64,000 nucleotides of DNA from Colius striatus (GCF_028858725.1 NC_084763.1:6758001-6822000); one strand, 5' to 3'; shown: positions 23,836 to 37,700, numbered from the stretch's first letter. The notes: generated by a model from the sequence alone, not told the origin. A program made the numbers and translations.

Positions 23836-24891
23836 ATGAATCCCACAAGCCAGTTCCTTGGCACAACAGAATATGACTATGGATATGATGAAAACACTGC
23901 TCCGTGCAACGAAGGAAACAGCTTTCGCAGGTTTAAATCCCTCTTCCTGCCCATTCTTTATTGCCTTGTGTTTGTCTTCTGCCTTCTGGGAAACTCCTTG
24001 GTCCTTTGGGTTCTCCTGACCAGGAAAAAGCTGACCACAATGACCGACATCTGCCTGCTGAACCTCGCAGCCTCTGATCTCCTCTTCGTTGTGCCTCTCC
24101 CGTTCCAAGCCCACTACGCTTCAGACCAGTGGGTTTTTGGCAACGCGATGTGCAAGATCATGGCTGGCATTTATTACACAGGTTTTTATAGCAGTATTTT
24201 CTTCATAACCCTCATGAGCATAGACAGGTATATAGCAATTGTGCATGCTGTCTATGCCATCAGGTTACGGACAGCCTCTTGTGGTGTAATTATCAGTTTA
24301 ATCCTGTGGCTGGTGGCTGGTTTGGCTTCTGTACCCAACGTCATGTTCAACCAGCAGCTGGAAATTGAGCAGTCTGTGCAGTGTGTCTCCACATACCCCT
24401 CAGGTGACAACACCTGGAAGGTTGCTTCTCAGTTTGCAGCCAATATCTTGGGCCTCTTGATTCCCCTCAGCATCCTCATCGGCTGCTACACCCAGATACT
24501 GAGAAACCTGCAGAAATGCAAAAACCGGAACAAGATCAAGGCCATCAAGATGATTTTCATCATTGTCATTGTTTTCTTCCTCTTCTGGACTCCCTTCAAC
24601 ATCGTGCTCTTCCTCGACTCTCTGCAGAGCCTGCACATTATCAACGACTGCAAGGCGAGCTACCAGATAGCCCTGGCCCTGCAGCTGACAGAAACCATCT
24701 CCTTCATCCACTGCTGCCTCAACCCTGTGATCTACGCCTTTGCTGGGGTAACATTCAAGGCTCATCTTAAAGAATTGCTTCAGTCCTGTGTCTGGGCTGT
24801 CTCCAGCCCTGTCAGAGGGGTTGGGGGTGGTCAGTCATTTTCAGGGCACAGCCAGCTCTCTGGCTGCTCCGACAGCGCAGGGTTCCTGTGA
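23836..24891 (+). CDS. CCR8L: CCR8-like CC chemokine receptor
   Basis: Encodes a 351-residue seven-transmembrane receptor that would sit in the leukocyte plasma membrane, bind CC chemokines and signal through Gi proteins. The start is the ATG ten bases after a splice acceptor (TTTCTTGCACAG, AG at 23825-23826), so the whole protein is in one exon, as is usual for this family. Visible features: acidic N-terminus with tyrosines 13, 15 and 17 in a TEYDYGYDEN stretch, likely sulphation sites; TM1 about 36-60; Cys24/Cys272 and Cys106/Cys183 as the two expected extracellular disulfides; DRYIAIVHAVY at 130-140 after TM3; HCCLNPVIY at 292-300 in TM7. The best resemblance is to CCR8 (for example FVFCLLGNSLV in TM1, WVFGNAMCK before TM3, and TPFNIVLFLDSLQSLHI across TM6 and ECL3), with CCR4 next. 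Odd points: the usual GEKFRKYL after TM7 is replaced by GVTFKAHL, and the tail is short and Ser/Gly-rich. Birds are reported to have more than one CCR8-type gene, so the exact orthology is not settled. Confidence 0.88.
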   Translation: MNPTSQFLGTTEYDYGYDENTAPCNEGNSFRRFKSLFLPILYCLVFVFCLLGNSLVLWVLLTRKKLTTMTDICLLNLAASDLLFVVPLPFQAHYASDQWVFGNAMCKIMAGIYYTGFYSSIFFITLMSIDRYIAIVHAVYAIRLRTASCGVIISLILWLVAGLASVPNVMFNQQLEIEQSVQCVSTYPSGDNTWKVASQFAANILGLLIPLSILIGCYTQILRNLQKCKNRNKIKAIKMIFIIVIVFFLFWTPFNIVLFLDSLQSLHIINDCKASYQIALALQLTETISFIHCCLNPVIYAFAGVTFKAHLKELLQSCVWAVSSPVRGVGGGQSFSGHSQLSGCSDSAGFL

Positions 24892-25704
24892 GCCCACCTG
24901 AGCTGCCTTCTTCTCAGTTGGCCTAAGCTCTGACACGGCCCTGGAGGTAGTACCATGTGTGCAGAGGACCTGAAGACCTAAACCTCCTTTTGGGATACGC
25001 TGTCAGCTATGGCATAAGTGGCAACATTAGTTTCCTAAGAGCACTGCTGCATTTGTAAGACGATGACATTACAAGATTGCCACGGAATGACTTTTAATGA
25101 AGTTTTAGAATACATTTCAGCAAGGAGGGTGCTTCCTCTAGTACTTATTTTCTCCCCAATGAAAGCATTGCTTCTGTTTCACCCCAAAATATACTCTGCC
25201 ATGTGGAAGCTGTTCCATACCTCAATCCTTGCATCTCTGGGACAGGTGTGGGACATCCCTCTGGGAGGTGGGGCATTGCATAGGCATGGGTTTGCTTCAC
25301 ACCACATAGGGAATAAACCTCGGCCACTGTCACCATTCTCCCTTTGCTTCAGCTCCCAGATAAAGAGGTTCCTCAGCTCAGGGTCCTGTTGCTTTGCTGT
25401 GGGACCCTCCCAGGAGCACAGCCACGGGGTCCCTGGAGCTGCAGCCACCCAAAGCAGCCTTTGGTGGTGATGTCTTCCAAAACAGCATAGCAAAGCCTCC
25501 AGGTGCCAGCTATACTAGTCACTCAGAGGCCCATATACTTGAATATGTCATAATCAAATCATCCTGGCAGTCTGCATCACCACTGGAGATAGGGGACCTC
25601 CAACTCTCTGCTACCAGCTAAATGTAAATACCATGAAAGGCCATGTAGCACATCTCTATTTCCATACATCATTATCTTCTGCCATTTGAGAAAGGTTTTC
25701 TTTG

Positions 25705-25710
25705 AATAAA
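25705..25710 (+). terminator. Poly(A) signal of the CCR8-like gene
   Basis: A canonical AATAAA lies 0.8 kb after the stop codon, with a downstream TG-rich element within about 30 bases. It is the first AATAAA I see after the coding region. Confidence 0.6.
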
Positions 25711-25730
25711 TTTATTAACCTGCACCTTTG

Positions 25731-28700
25731 TATGTCTCGGGTCCTGAAAATCTATCTAATGACTCACAAGCCTAGATGAGGATAAGTAAGGAATGTTTCT
25801 ACTGGTTTTTGAGCTGGTATCACATAAAATATGTCTGATGGAACTGAGCAGCATCCTGGAGCTCTTCAGCAAAACAAATCTTGCCTCCAGCTTCCTGCTG
25901 AGAAAGATTTTTTCTCTCAAAATCCCAATAAAAATTCAAAGGGAGAACCCCCCCATTTATGTTGAGGTAATATTACTGTAAACATTTTTTTTTAAGCTAA
26001 ACAAGAGAGTATCTGAAACCAGAAAAAACACAGCCTGGGTATTGCCAAAGATGTATTTTTCAGGGTAGCACAAACATGACATGTTTTCTTAGTTCTATCT
26101 TTCCTTCTGAAAATATAGTTGCTTTTTTTTTGTTTCCTAAAAATTCCAAGTACATTTCTAACTGCAATGCCAAAATATTCTTGCCATTAGCTACATAGTA
26201 TAGAAAATACTTCTTTCATTTAATACAGAGTAATAAACATTTCTAGGTTCTGTTCCTCAATGGATAAGAAATACCCTGGCAGCTCAATTATTATATGGTT
26301 TTACTTCTCAGAAGACTTCTAGGTATTTAGAGACAAATCCCTCTGTTTGTGCATTTCTGTGGCTTTTTGTACTGTGCAGGTACTTTAATGATTGAAAAGA
26401 AACTGTTTAAAACGTTCTGTGTCACATACCATCATCTTACCTGTTAATGCTTCCAATGAAAATGGGAGAAGAAACTGAAGTGAGATATATATATATATGT
26501 AGTTTATTCAATTGGTATTTTAAGAAGGAGTGATGGAAATGTTTTCTAGTCAGCTCTCACACACTGACACTTTCCCAAGGAGCTGCTTCACTGCAGCTTA
26601 GACAGCACAAATCTTGGCAAACAGGTGCTGAGCTTCTTGGCTACAAGGAAGACACAATGGTCAAAGAGGGGGCCTCAATCCAATCTAGACTGCACCAAGG
26701 AGCTTCCTTCGAGGACATAAACTATTTATGAGAGAGTCCCCTGCACATTTTTAGGCCTCTAGATTTCAGAGAATTATCATTCCATACGTTGCAGTTTTTT
26801 TCTGTCTGAAAATGGGCACATGGGAAAGAGCAAACAATTTGCCCTGATCGCTTTGTTTTATCATCAGTTGTGAAGAAGAGACCAAAATCAAGCAAAGACT
26901 GCTTTGGGTAGATTATATTCAAGGATTCTCTGGTTTTAAAACACAGGTTTGGATCATATCTGTAAGTGTGTTAGAAGAAAATATAAAGGAATAAGGGATA
27001 AGATCTCTAAATCCTTATTTTTCAGTAACTGTTTGCCTTGCTGAATTTTAGATTTCAAAAAGACATGACATTCAAAAGCACTGTAATCTTTCAAAGACAC
27101 ATCTTTTTTCAGGTTGCTAGATCACTCAAAGTGGTGTGCACCAGATATGCCCCAGACATGCACAACTCCTTCCGTTGCCATCAGGAACTTCTGCGAGTGT
27201 GAACCTAAAATGCTCCAAAGAGACTCTTAGAGCATTAATGCAGCACTGTTTTCAGCAGTAGACTCCGAGTTACAAGACAAGGACCAAACTCTTTGGTTTC
27301 TATTATTTTTTCACCCAGCTCCCACTGAAATCATGTTCTATGTGTATGAGTAACAGTGCAATTTAGCCCAAATGATATATGAAACCTTAACCAAAGAAAT
27401 AGTTTTGCTGGACTCAATGCAGAGTTTCTTCTTCCTCCTTGTCGTCCACTGCTGTGTCTGTAAGATTGATATTTAAGAATGCAGAAGAGTAGATTCAAAG
27501 CACAAGCACAGTCCATCTCTCACAGATCATGATTGCCAATTCTTAGGACCATTTTCCCTTCAATAGGCTCTTTCTGCAAAAAAAGGAATATTTTATTGTG
27601 TGAACTACCAGAACAGAGACACAAACACCCCCAGCATCACTCCCAGTACTCATACACAGAAGAGCTCTCAGAAGTATTGTGCCTCTTCTCTAAGCATGTT
27701 ATTTTCTTTTCAGTGTAGTAAATCCACAGGATTGCATGCTACTCTTCTATGCAGTGGGAAGAATGTATGGAGATGCTAAGCAATGTTTAAAAACAGTTGC
27801 ACTTTTAGGCACTGAAACAGTTGTGGATAAGAGCATTGGATAACAACACCAGTGGGATACTATTAAGGAAATAGCACTGACATCATTTCTATGATACTTT
27901 TTTGGGTTTTTAGGTAGAAACTTGTCAACAACAAACAATCTGCTTTGCTCCTGCAGATGTAACATTGTCCCTGCAATAAAGCAAGGAGCAGATGCAGTGC
28001 CTCCTTTTCAGGGGCTTTCACACAACGAGAAACTGGTAAAAGAATTTTGCAATCTACTCATAGGCAGATCAACCAGTTTTCATGTGCTGAGATGTTGGCA
28101 GCCGCAAATACCACTCCCAAAGCACCAAGGAACATTCAGGTTTGATGTCATCTGGATTTCCTGGTGCTGTGCATTGTAACGTGAACATATATGCCAAAAT
28201 ATCTAACCCAATCTGAAGAGGGTGGAATAACTCAAGTATTGCTGTTCATAGAACAGATTTCCTAATCAGATGTTGCACAACTAAAGCAATTAACATTTCT
28301 CCAAGGGCCAAGCTACAACACCTACCATTGATATCAGATTGCCAGTGAATGTGCTAAGTACCACCTTTCATGTTTGGTAACATTTCCTAAGCTAGTTCTA
28401 TAATGTGTCTGAACATGCTTGAGCTTTCTAGGTATTGATTTCTATCTAACATGTTTCACAATCCTCAACTTTCCTGCTTCCTGGTCCTCTGCCCAGTTGT
28501 AGCATGATGCCTACGACAGGAAAGTCTGATCTTATTCTAGTTCAAGAACACCTGGAAGTGTGCAATAAATCATCCAAACGTGCACACCATCATAAACACC
28601 TTCCAGACCTTTAAAATAAGGTATAACAAAACTGTGCAAAGCAGTGCAAAGGAGAACTGGGAAAGTTAGAGAAGAACATCATCTAAGATGTGGTGCTGTT

Positions 28701-31700
28701 GGTGATTCCTCCTGGCTTTTCTTCAGCCTGTAACTGCCAACTTCATGGCTTTTGTAATGCTCCTCAGTCTTATTGACTTACTATGGGACAGCCCAACCTT
28801 AAGATGATGTGAGACTGACTTTTAGATGTGTCACATTTTGACCCACTTCCCCAGACTCAGGTCATGAGAAATCTGATTTGATGAGGACTCCTTGGAGATT
28901 AAAAAAGTGAACACGGGGGATAATTCTACAGGAAGAAAAATTCCTTAAAGTGAGGTTCTGCCTATTTGGGATCAGTACTTGGACACACTCTTGCTCTCTA
29001 TCTCTTTGGCCCCATGAAGCCTCCTTCTTTCCATAAGCAAAAAATGAAGAGCTGCACCTGGAGTAAGAGCAGCGTAATGTGTTGTTTTGTTCTGTGTTGG
29101 CATCTGGATTTGCCCTCATTGTCTAGCAGGTGACTTAACTGTGACCTAGCTAAGAGGCTGTGCCCTACCAAAGGGAACAGTGACAGGAGGTTAAGGGAGA
29201 CAGCCCACAGAAGTTGCAGAAAACATCAACTTTCCTTGTCTCTTACACCCTAGGGAGGAAAATTTGATGTTATTTCAGACTAAATACTGGAGTTTCATTC
29301 ATTCAACTTTTTTTTTTGGCTGCACCTGCTCAGGGTCCTGGATCTAGCTCAGATGTACCTGTAACTGTGCAACATAAACACATTTCTCCACTTACTACAG
29401 CCTGTGTACCGAAATATCCCCAGGACTGGCTTTTGGAGAGTCTCTCATGTTCTCTAGCAGTTCAGAGACATGGATGACAGTAGTCTGTCCCAGCAGGAGC
29501 ATGAGACATGAGCAAACCTCAGAGTGTCTGTCTGGGATAGGAGATCTGTGACAAAGCCAAATAGTGCCACCAATTGCTGGGAGTTTTAGACACAAGGTGT
29601 CTAAAAAGAATATGGAAAAAAAACTTGTATGGTAGAAGATAAAATTGTAAAGCGAAAGATGATCTCATCTCCCAGTGGGAGGGAGAAACATGAAGTTAGG
29701 ACTTGACAATGCTCTTAATTCCAGGAGCTGTTTTAGCCACTCTCCTACTCAGAAATTTCAACCCTCTGTAATACTCTTGAGATTTCAGTTTCCTTGCTCC
29801 TCTTCCTTTCTTCTGAGACACTTCCCTTAGCACAGCCTTCCCACTCCTTAGGACTACTTCTTCTGTTGCGAGTACTTCTAGCACCTTGACTCCTCTGTGC
29901 CTCTCTCTACCAATCTGCCAGGTTGTTACCTCTCAGAAGCTGAGGCTGAGAAAAGCTGACTTGTGAGGAAGGTTGGTGAGTAAAACATGTTGAATATCTC
30001 ACTATCTCTAGCTCAAAACTACAAACATTTCTTGAAACATATTTCAATATCTTCTTAGTATTGCCATGTGAAATATTAACTGAATACCACCTCTTGTTAC
30101 AGGGAGATGTAACAAGGGAAGGACTTCTGTACTCCTGTAAACAGAGATCGTGTTTTCCAAGTGTCTTCTGTAGCCTTATTGCCCTATAATACATTATTAC
30201 AGTATTGCTTTTATCAGGCTACAGGCTTTGAACTGAGTGTGCGAGGTCTCAGGACTGAGGGTTGCCAGCCTGGCTTTGTCTGAACTCATCTTGACCTGCC
30301 TGAAGATTTATTTTTGCTTGGTTTAGCTGCAACAACAGTTCTTCTGAGCAGGCATCTATATTTACTTTGTCCTGGTTTTGCTTATCTTTGTGTGGCACCA
30401 CCACAGCTTTTTTACAGAGTAGTAAAAAGTAGCTACTCTTTCTAACATGATGCTGCACCACAGAGAAACACAGACATAGTATGATAGCACAGGCTTCGAG
30501 AAATAGTGACAAAGCATGAGGTGTAGAGTGCTCTTTCATGAGGGACTGACAGACTGAAGCCATTGAGCTTGGGACTTGGAGGAGCAGTGGAAGAGAAAAA
30601 GCATTATGCTTAGAAAAGAGGTATAAACTAGGAAGTGTGCATACAACAAATTTAACTCTTATTTTTATTGTTGTTGTTGTTATTATTAGGATGTTTCTAT
30701 CAAGAAGTATTCCTGTCTTTTTAATTCTATTCTCTTTTCTTTCTTGCCGTGAGATGATTAGATCTGGACTAAAAATGACTGTTGGGTTAGAGAGCTACAA
30801 GTTCAATTACACTGTGATTCTGTGATACATTAGCAATAAAATCTTGGGTTTATGTGTAAGCTGTTTTCTTTTTGCTCATAATAGAACTGTGAGCATTACA
30901 TTTGCCCCACAGACAAGGCTGACCAGGCAGCACTGAGCATCATAGTAGACAAGCTGGGTTGTGGTACTGCAAACTTCCGAGGTACAGCATCACTTTAGGG
31001 AAACTCAAAACAAGTGTGAGAGAGTGTGTGCCTCACCCTGAAAGCTTGGGATTCCACAAGTCTATATATGACAATCAATTTAAAGCTACGTGCTGTCACA
31101 TGTTTGACCACTGAACTCAGCGAGGCAGGATGCAATAGTCCTTGGGTTTGTATAACGTTTTCCAGTGCCTGACATCAGAGTTAAAAAGCTCCGGATGAGA
31201 ACTATGTATTACTTTCTCTCATTTAAGATAGAGATATAGAGAAAAGTTGGATCAGCCAAAATCAGTGACATTGCTCATTTGTGGCCACATGCTATAACTA
31301 GCTGTAGTCCTTCCACTAGAATCCTGGCTACAGAAACATATCTCCTATGGTCTTCTTTCTGATTTCTAGTGTGGGCTTTGCTCTTCTTAATTACAAATAC
31401 ATTATAACTCGAATACATTATCCAGTGCAAACTCCAAATGTATTAATAAATCAACACAGAAGTGAGACACAAAAGTTTCTGTGGTTTCCAATTTTCTGCT
31501 GAAATGACCTCACAACACCACTAAGTTTGAAGCTTGCCTGACTTCAACTTTCTTTAAGAACATGACAGTCTCTGAGGTCTGCTGAAACTCATGGCCCTTA
31601 GATGACTTCCACGCCCAACTTCTCTCTGTGTCAGCAGTTCATTTCCTTCTCTTGAACTGAAGCAGGGAAACAGGTGTCCTCTCTCATACATCCCAGTGCA

Positions 31701-32505
31701 TGTGCACTCCAGTGTCAGCTAGTCACTCTGTCTCCCTGCCTGATAATTTGTTATCACCTGTCACCATGTTCTGGTACAGCTTTTCCAGGTTGTGGCTGAT
31801 GTCCAGAGCCTTTGGCCCTATTTTTTTCTCAGACAGAGTAAAGGTTGGACAATATTCCAGGAGAGACTCACTGATTCAAGGGAAAAAACCACAGGCTGTG
31901 GGGCTGACAGTCTTTTCAACTAAATGAGTGGAGGGAGGGAAGCCCTAAATGTCAATGCTGTGCACTGTGTGTTTAACACACTTAACCTATAAACAACTAG
32001 GAGGTATGAAATGGTCCCTTGTCAGTGTGAAAAACAGTAACAGACAATAATTTCTCCACTATCCAAGGGCATGTGCTAATAATATTGAAAACATATTGTT
32101 GAAGTCTTGTAAAATGAAGCACCACTGTATTACATCAGTTCCTCAAAGGAACATGCAAGTGGTAGTTTGGTTTCCAGATGAATCCAAGTGCACTTCAGGC
32201 AAAGCAAATATGTTTTTTGGGGGCTAAGATTCACTTAAAGCTTTACATAGGATATTATCCCTTTTCATGTTGCATTTTAGTACAACCTAGGCACTAATGC
32301 TAGCTTTCTTTTGAATTGTCTTGCTCAGATGGTTTTTCAGTTGAAGTTATTTTTATCACTTATTTGTGCCTTGCTTTCATCTTAATCCTTACACAATCTC
32401 TTCCAAGAAGAACGGCAAATTAGTTTGCATGTATCTGCTAAATATACAGGCATAAAACAACTATTGCAATTTGATCTGAGCTTCACAAATACAGATGGAC
32501 TTGGG
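25731..32505. other. Intergenic DNA
   Basis: AT-richer than the left part of the window. It contains an (AT)n microsatellite at about 26485-26499, a (TTG)n/(TTA)n run near 30665-30688 and a very decayed possible CR1 tail near 30765-30826 (ends ACTGTGATTCTGTGAT). I see no coding exon. Confidence 0.5.
30765..30826 (+). repeat. Possible decayed CR1 3' tail
   Basis: The end CACTGTGATTCTGTGAT matches the CR1 terminal repeat, and upstream the sequence has 'gatgattagatctggacta', which could be a scrambled CR1 tail. The rest does not align well, so this is tentative. Confidence 0.3.
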
Positions 32506-32596
32506 TCACAGAATCATAGAATAGTAGGGGTTGGAAGGGACCTTTAGAGATCATCTAGTTCAACCCCCCCTGCAGAAGCAGGTTCACCTAGATTAC
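32506..32596 (-). repeat. CR1 LINE 3' end, reverse orientation
   Basis: Reads on the + strand as TCACAGAATCATAGAATAGT, then GGTTGGAAGGGACCTTTAGA, GATCATCTAGTTCAACCC and a CTGCAGAAGCAGGTTCACC segment, the reverse complement of an avian CR1 3' end. Its low divergence suggests a young copy. It is severely 5'-truncated and non-coding. It shares the AGCAGGTTCACC segment subtype with the copies at 40.7 kb and 62.2 kb. Confidence 0.88.
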
Positions 32597-34670
32597 ACTT
32601 GCTAACACTGACACTGTGTCATGTAGTGGCACAAACACACTATCTACAACCACCCAACTGACAGAGCAGGTGTAAAATATCTCACTTGTGGACAAAGGTG
32701 TAAACTAGCTCTTCCAGTCACTTTATGAGACAGCAATTAGTTCTCCCTTTAAAAAAAAAAAAAACAACAGAGAGAATGCAATAATATTTGCCACACCATA
32801 GCAGAGAAGACACCACAGTGATTCATAGTTGCTGGGGATGAAGAACAGCATGCACAGTGTGTGGTATCACAGTCTCTATGGTGTGGTTAGTTTGCCATCC
32901 ACTTTGTGAAAGAAGGTTTTCCTGACTTACCTAAAACCCAGTGTTTTCTTCTATTTTCTCTACAGAAGTTACTAAGCAAATGGTGTTTCCACCCTGTAAA
33001 TAAAACTTGTTGGAAGATGGTTAGGGTCAGACTCTGTGGGTTGCTGCAGCATGGCTTCAGGCAGCTAGGCTCTCCATGGGGAGTCTTCTGAGAAACAAAG
33101 CAGGTTCTACCAGACAGGTGCACAGGAACATGAGGCCAATCTCCAAGAAGACTGAAGAGTATCTGGTGCTGGTTGTGTCTTTTGGATTCAGTTTCATTGA
33201 GCAGTCCCACAAACACCTGGGAAGCCAAATCAGGAAAGATTTACATTTCAGAGATGACAAGTCCACAAATAACTACTGTGGGGCAGGCACAAGTTCCACC
33301 AAATGATTTAGATACTTAGGCCCGAATTTATCCTATCTTACCTTAAGTGTCTGCTTCTAGCACAGAAATTAAGCAACTTCCCTTTCCACTAAAACTCAGA
33401 TTTTCATAGATGGCCTCTGAGGTTGTGCTCCTTATGTTCCAGAGCCCAAAGTGAAGACCAAGAACCTGCAGCTACAACAGATGGGAACCATATGGGAACC
33501 ATACTGTGCTTTGGAGAAAACCAGGTCACAACAGATGCTTGACAGTGTTATTCATAATCCTGTCATTTCAGCTTCCTCATTGCAAAATGGAGATAATTGA
33601 ACTGATTCATTTAAAAAATGTGGTGAGAAGATAAATACCATGTGATATCTGTGAAGCACTCAGATATTACCCTAACAGAACTAGAGACAGCATCACGAAG
33701 GAACAGCAAAATTCTGCAGTCAAGGAAGGGTCTGGGCAGTGCATGTTAAATAGGGCTTGGTCCTGTATGCTAGTGAAGTGCAATGAAAAGAACCCTGAAC
33801 AACCTCTCCCTCAGCTGGGAGGATGGCTCCTGCAAACTACATGAAGCATGATGATGTGTGTACTCTTGGGGTTAACACTGAAGGGCAGATTGCATTAATA
33901 TTTTCTTCTGTAGTTCTTTCTGTGAGCAACTCAGAATATCTTGATATGTTGCACTCCCAGCTTACATTTCAGTTGTCAAGACTTACTTCCCCAGGGCTCT
34001 GTGAAATGCCTCAAAGATGTGAGGAAGTACTATAACACCTGAGCAGCTGATGATGCAGCTTTCATATGCCATCAATGGAAACTGTGTTTTGCTTTTATGC
34101 ATCTTCCTACCTCTTCTAAAACACAGTGTTCCTTTAGAACACCTACATGGGTATGGCAACAGAGGGGAAGAGGAGGATGGCCTTATAGTCTTACATGTAT
34201 GACATGATGGGGAGCAAATGAAGTTTTTCATGGTTATGACCAATGTAATAGTCTTTCTAGTGCCTCAATAAATCTGTTCCTGCTTCTAGGTGAGTCATCA
34301 GCAGGACTGGTGTTTAGATCAACAATACAGGTCTATTTCTCTTCAGCAAAGGACAGCATTATCAGGCTTACCTGCTAAAACTCCCCCCCAGACCCAAAGA
34401 ACAGCAAAAAGGAAATATTTGGCTTGATCTTTTTCTGAAATAATCATTTCTCACCACCAAAAGCCCTCAAAATTTCATTTGCATTACCTGAAACATACAG
34501 TTGTGCTCTGACTCAGTTTTATCAACATACAGGTCTAGTCTGAACTCATTGTCTGGGCTCTTTCTATTGCTTCCATATGGTGATTCATTCTAGCCTAAGG
34601 TGCAGTAGTTTAAGACAGAGGAAGTTACCCTCTGCAAATACCTACCTCTGTCCTTTGACTAGTAAGCCAA

Positions 34671-34740
34671 CTACCAGCTAAGGTAGGGAGAACATACCAG
34701 CTAAGGAATGTTACCAGCTAGAGACGTACCAGCTAAGGAA
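34671..34740. repeat. Short irregular tandem array, TACCAGCTA unit
   Basis: The core TACCAGCTA occurs four times in about 70 bases, three of them continuing as TACCAGCTAAGG, at spacings of roughly 26, 18 and 18 bases. It looks like a small local duplication. No function is implied. Confidence 0.7.
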
Positions 34741-37700
34741 GAAATGATTCCTACAGCTGTTAGCCTCAAAGAGTTTGGAATGATTTACCTACTAAGAGAG
34801 CTTACAAAGTCCTCCTGTGTGCACCTCCTTGTGCTCAACCAAAATTGCCACATGCCCATGCCTGTAAGCTTGAGGACAGTCAGTAAAATGTCTGCAGAGG
34901 ACTACTGTGGATGAGGATGCTCAAGAGGAGACTACTGCATAGGGCTCAGTAATACATTTATTGAACTCCTTTACCAACATAAAACAGTTACTTCATCCAA
35001 TCTCAGCATAAGAAGGCAGGCTGAAGTGCACCAGAGGAATGGGAAAGCAACTCTTATCAGTACATACCTTCCCTTCTTGTGCTGTCCTCCCTTACCTGAA
35101 ATTCTTAAACATGTTTTGACACAGAGACTGAAGTCAACATTCCTTCCACATGGGAGGCCTCAAGTATGAGATGAACTGCAAGGCCATTACTTAATCAGTG
35201 CTATGGTCTTAGTGGCATGCAACTGAGGCCCAGTCATCTCTATTTAGGTAATCTGCTTGCTAATTTTACCAATATTTTTGCCACAAATGAACTGCCTCCA
35301 GTTTTCCCTGTCCCTCCATGGGAATTCTTCAAGAAATTAGGAAAACCACATCAGTGGACTGAGTGTATCCTACGTCTTGACTTCAGTATCCACATAAACA
35401 TTTAAATTCAAGGCAGCATTATTATTGTCAGAAAAAGATAGTTCTCTCTTACATTCAGCAGTTGATGGAGTAATAGAAGCACATCATGGTTTGGTTCCCT
35501 TGCTTCAATTCTGTCAGTGTTGTGACAACTTGCAGAAAGCCCCATCTGAAGTCAGACAGTTTTGTTTTGGAAATTCTTCTCTTTCGTTAACCAAGCAGTA
35601 CTTCCCTGTTTATAGAATTCCAATTGATTAGCATGGTGAAGTTGATGTACTCTTTTCCTCTTTTCTTGCTCTTTCCAACATACAGTTGGAGAACATAAGC
35701 ATCTCTCTAATTTTGTAAGGAGAGCAATCTTCACCTGGCAATGTCTCTGACTTTGAGAGGCTTTTCTCCACCTGCTTCCATCTCCTAGGCAACTCTTTGG
35801 ATTAATTAACATTTATAAAGCTCACTAAACCCTTACAGGGAAGAGTCAGAGTAAAATCATAGAAAGTACATCTGAGAGAGCTCTCCAAAGAACGTCTAGT
35901 CCTTTGCCAATCATTCCTCACAGGCCGTGCTGTCTAGACTGATGAACACTTCATTCCTTTTCCCTGCATCTTTTCAGAGATCCAATCTCCTTGAGAAAGG
36001 GACTTTCAGGTGGCTCAGTTCTCTCTAACAAGCCCCATCCTCTATAAGATAAGAATAATTTAGCTCCAATTCAAAATGCAGTCCCAGGTGCCTAAAATTG
36101 CATGTCCACTATGAGATATTTATTTTCTTTTGAATCTTTCTTTTTTTCCCTAAATGTTAATCTCAGTCATACTTTCTGAAGCAGCCTCCAATTATTTGCA
36201 AAATCATTTTGGAAGAAAACTGTTCTTGATTTTCCAAGGTCAGAGCAATTGGAGCTCAGGCAGCCCAAAACCACTGATCACTTATCTTCAATCTAAGCAC
36301 CTAGACTGAAAGCCCACAGAATTTAAACTTTTTCAAAGCACCATGTGCAAAACTGTGCTTTCTTTCTCAAATTAGAGGTGAGTCATGAATCATGAGTCAC
36401 TTATTCCCCATCAAAGAGATTCATCAAACCCACTAGGCCAAACTCAAGACTACTGCTTACCTCACAGGTTATGAAACTAGGGCGTAGGTCTTCCAAGGAT
36501 GACTTCTGTGGTTTTCCCAGGACTGGTCTGTAAAAGACAGACAAAAATTACCCATTCCTGACAGCCTTCAAATGTTAGCAATTTTATCAACATATAGGTG
36601 CCTGCAGGTTTGTATACCTTTATTTCTCCCACATTTGTTTAGAAAATAATGTTTGCACTGGCTGCTTGCTATACAATGAGGTCTTTTTCCTCTCCTGCGT
36701 GGGATGGATTCAATCTCTAAGTGCCACATTAGCTAAGTTTCCAAAGCTTTCGCTGTCACTTACAGGTTGGCTCTGTTAGTTTCAACCATAAACTGCCCTT
36801 TGTTTTTTTGGGCAAACTCATAAAGCAAACAAAAATGAGCTTGGTGACCCCATAAAGTCTCTGAAAAAGACAGAGGGAAGCCCCAGTGTCACAAGACAGG
36901 GAAAGAGGGCAAGGATGACTTCTGGTACCACTGAACAATCACAACTCCACATAGCCTCTGGGCAAGGGAAAGCAAGTGTATTACTCTTGGAAGCCAAGAC
37001 AAGCCCTTTCTCCAGCAAACAGCCCCTCTTTTTTATGGGGTGGTGAAACTGAAGTGCCTTAGGCAGCATTTTTGATCCTGCAAGACAAGAATTTCTTTAC
37101 CAGGTAAAGCAGTTCACAAAAGATTAACCTTGCAAACAAACCTGCTGAACTAGCAGCCTATAGGTTGAGTAGGAAGAGTTGTTCTGAGTGGTAAAAACCA
37201 TAACTTTTCAAACTCAGACAGCAACTCAGAGGGAGGCAGTATAGAAGGAAGATGTTGGCTGTGTCTCCCTGTTATCCACTGTGTTCCTGTAAGGAAGGCC
37301 CTTCCTGCTCAGGCTTGAAGGTTTACAGTGGTTTGTAGTCTATATTTACAGCAAAATCTGCACAGCCCCTTCTGATCTGGAAGGACAATGGGAAATGTTC
37401 ATGTTCTTTCAGCCATCACAGAGACCCCCCCCTTCCTAAAACCTTGCTTATGCTCTGTGATTGTCTCTTTTACTCTCTGGAACACGTGTGGTCAGGTTAT
37501 GTATCCCCGGTTTTATTGAAACTCCACACAGATTTTCTAGGAAATGACAGAATCCAGCTGTACTTGTAGCACAAGCAGGTCTTACAGTCTCTCAGGAATG
37601 CTGCAGGAAATCACCCAGCAGTCTAAGAGAAAATGGTCAATGGCTGCAGCCAAAACCCTGCAAATTTGAAAAACATAGCCTTGTTATAACATGCTCTAAA

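Larger units (their letters stand above)
23827..25730 (+). other. CCR8L: CCR8-like gene, last exon with 3' UTR
   Basis: The exon begins after the acceptor AG at 23825-23826. About 0.8 kb of 3' UTR follows the stop codon. It ends with an AATAAA hexamer at 25705-25710, followed by a T/G-rich stretch (TTTGTATGTC) suited to cleavage-factor binding. The exact cleavage site is inferred. Confidence 0.6.

Noticed and set aside
24400-24765. 121-codon antisense frame in the CCR8-like gene
   Set aside because: Acidic, low-complexity shadow of hydrophobic transmembrane codons.
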